A stretch of DNA of 51,754 nucleotides from DATAEK01 sp036258055 (GTDB lineage Bacteria > Acidobacteriota > Vicinamibacteria > Vicinamibacterales > 2-12-FULL-66-21), in the NCBI GenBank assembly GCA_036258055.1, contig DATAEK010000076.1:1-51754 (forward strand). Direction: 5' to 3'. The position numbers were made by a program, and so were the translations under genes. Positions 51,296-51,754 of this stretch are shown here, piece by piece. How positions within the stretch are numbered: position 1 is the first letter of the stretch; every line of letters starts with the position of its first letter. Below the pieces are notes generated by a model. It was not told the origin of the DNA, made no database searches, and saw only the letters and a program-made list of their open reading frames with translations.

Positions 51296-51492
51296 GCCGT
51301 GGGGCCCCACCCCCACGGCTACCCGCCGCTTCGCTCCGCTCGCGGCTGGCTACTGGCGACAGCCTACTTTCAGAACGATTCTGTCTGCATTTCTCAGTAG
51401 CCGTGGGGCCCCACCCCCACGGCTACTCGCCGCTCGCTTCGCTCGCGGCTGGTTAACGGCGACAGCCTGCTTTCAGAACGACTTTGTGTCCT
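51296..51492. repeat. Two direct copies of a ~104-bp repeat with an internal inverted repeat
   Basis: Copy 1 begins at 51296 and copy 2 at 51400. Both start GCCGTGGGGCCCCACCCCCA, continue CGGCTAC, then carry a C/G-rich CGCCGCT...CGCGGCTGG block and end GACAGCCT.CTTTCAGAACGA. The first part folds as CCGTGGGG paired with CCCCACGG. The repeat fills the 261-base gap between the permease and binding-protein genes. Confidence 0.9.
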
Positions 51493-51498
51493 GTCTCG

Positions 51499-51754
51499 TC
51501 ATTTCCGCGACTTCAGCGTTGTGTCCACCAACACCGCAAACACGATCACGAGCCCGATCACCACCTGCTGCAGAAACGACGAGACGCCCAGCAGGTTCAA
51601 ACCGTTGCGAAGCACGCCCATGATCAGCGCCCCGATGAGCGTGCCGCCCAGCCCGCCGTCGCCTCCCATCAGACTCGTGCCGCCGATGACCGTCGCGGCG
51701 ATCGCGTCGAGCTCGTACATGATGCCGGCGATCGGCTGCGCCGAATTGAGCCGC
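51499..51754 (-). CDS. RbsC-type sugar ABC transporter permease (5' part outside window)
   Basis: Only the last ~84 codons are present. RLNSAQPIAGIMYELDAIAA, then VIGGTSLMGGDGGLGGTLIG and NGLNLLGVSSFLQQVVIGLV, are the conserved C-terminal parts of CUT2 permeases (RbsC/IatP). At least two transmembrane helices remain before the end at TTLKSRK. The frame stays open to the window edge. It is the upstream partner of the binding protein at 50278-51237; the ATPase must lie beyond the window. Confidence 0.92.
   Translation of the reverse strand, partial: RLNSAQPIAGIMYELDAIAATVIGGTSLMGGDGGLGGTLIGALIMGVLRNGLNLLGVSSFLQQVVIGLVIVFAVLVDTTLKSRK

Overview
The window reads as chromosomal DNA of a high-GC, Gram-negative soil-type bacterium, most probably an acidobacterium near the Vicinamibacteria. 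Supporting marks are an exported TonB receptor with an N-terminal carboxypeptidase-regulatory domain, a Vps10/Asp-box 'sortilin-like' exported protein, a tricorn-like exported protease, an ADOP-type (acidobacterial duplicated orphan permease) FtsX/MacB permease, bacillithiol genes, and dispersed short repeats of the kind seen in that group. The taxon is inferred from gene content. I saw no rRNA, tRNA, CRISPR array, phage genes or insertion sequence.

Layout. 1-5 kb: an edge-truncated membrane protein, a stand-alone GIY-YIG-like nuclease, an SDR oxidoreductase and an L-lactate permease/L-lactate dehydrogenase pair. 5-8 kb: an IolE-like isomerase/dehydratase, a sugar-binding lipoprotein and a Gfo/Idh/MocA oxidoreductase. 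8-22.5 kb: a minus-strand operon coding for an exported TIM-barrel-like protein, a GH63-type glycosidase, a CehA/McbA-type PHP hydrolase, a substrate-binding-protein/permease fusion, a second permease, a GH38 alpha-mannosidase, a MalK-type ATPase and, after 143 bases, a TonB receptor. Five consecutive gene pairs in it overlap by 4 bases (ATGA/GTGA) or are 2 bases apart. 22.5-32 kb: a DUF6624 protein, gene remnants, a frameshifted tricorn-like protease, the Vps10-like protein and a YidB-BON-OmpA type protein. 32-36.7 kb: an MFS transporter, a split TPP-dependent decarboxylase and a cyclase-family hydrolase, with a divergent exported M20 hydrolase. 36.7-41 kb: an operon bshB1-bshA-DUF4166 and two small membrane proteins, with a divergent exported DinB-fold protein. 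41-44.4 kb: an exported cyanophycinase and the ADOP permease. 44.6-51.7 kb: a myo-inositol/sugar catabolic region with a DUF2090 aldolase-like gene, a PfkB kinase, an exported phosphodiesterase, iolB, an iolG-like dehydrogenase, a second sugar-binding lipoprotein and the 3' end of an RbsC-type permease.

Working together. The two inositol-type islands (5-8 kb and 44.6-51.7 kb) carry paralogous binding proteins and complementary iol functions (E; B, G, C-like, J-like). The 11.6-21.4 kb operon looks like a complete import and hydrolysis system for a mannose- or glucose-containing glycoside, possibly a mannosyl- or glucosyl-glycerate type compound (inference). bshA/bshB1 supply the first two steps of bacillithiol synthesis.

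Non-coding structure. Seven-base tandem arrays of several different unit sequences lie between genes. They favour convergent gene ends and in several cases supply the stop codon. A hairpin repeat with a compensatory stem change and a ~104-base direct repeat with a strong inverted repeat are also present.
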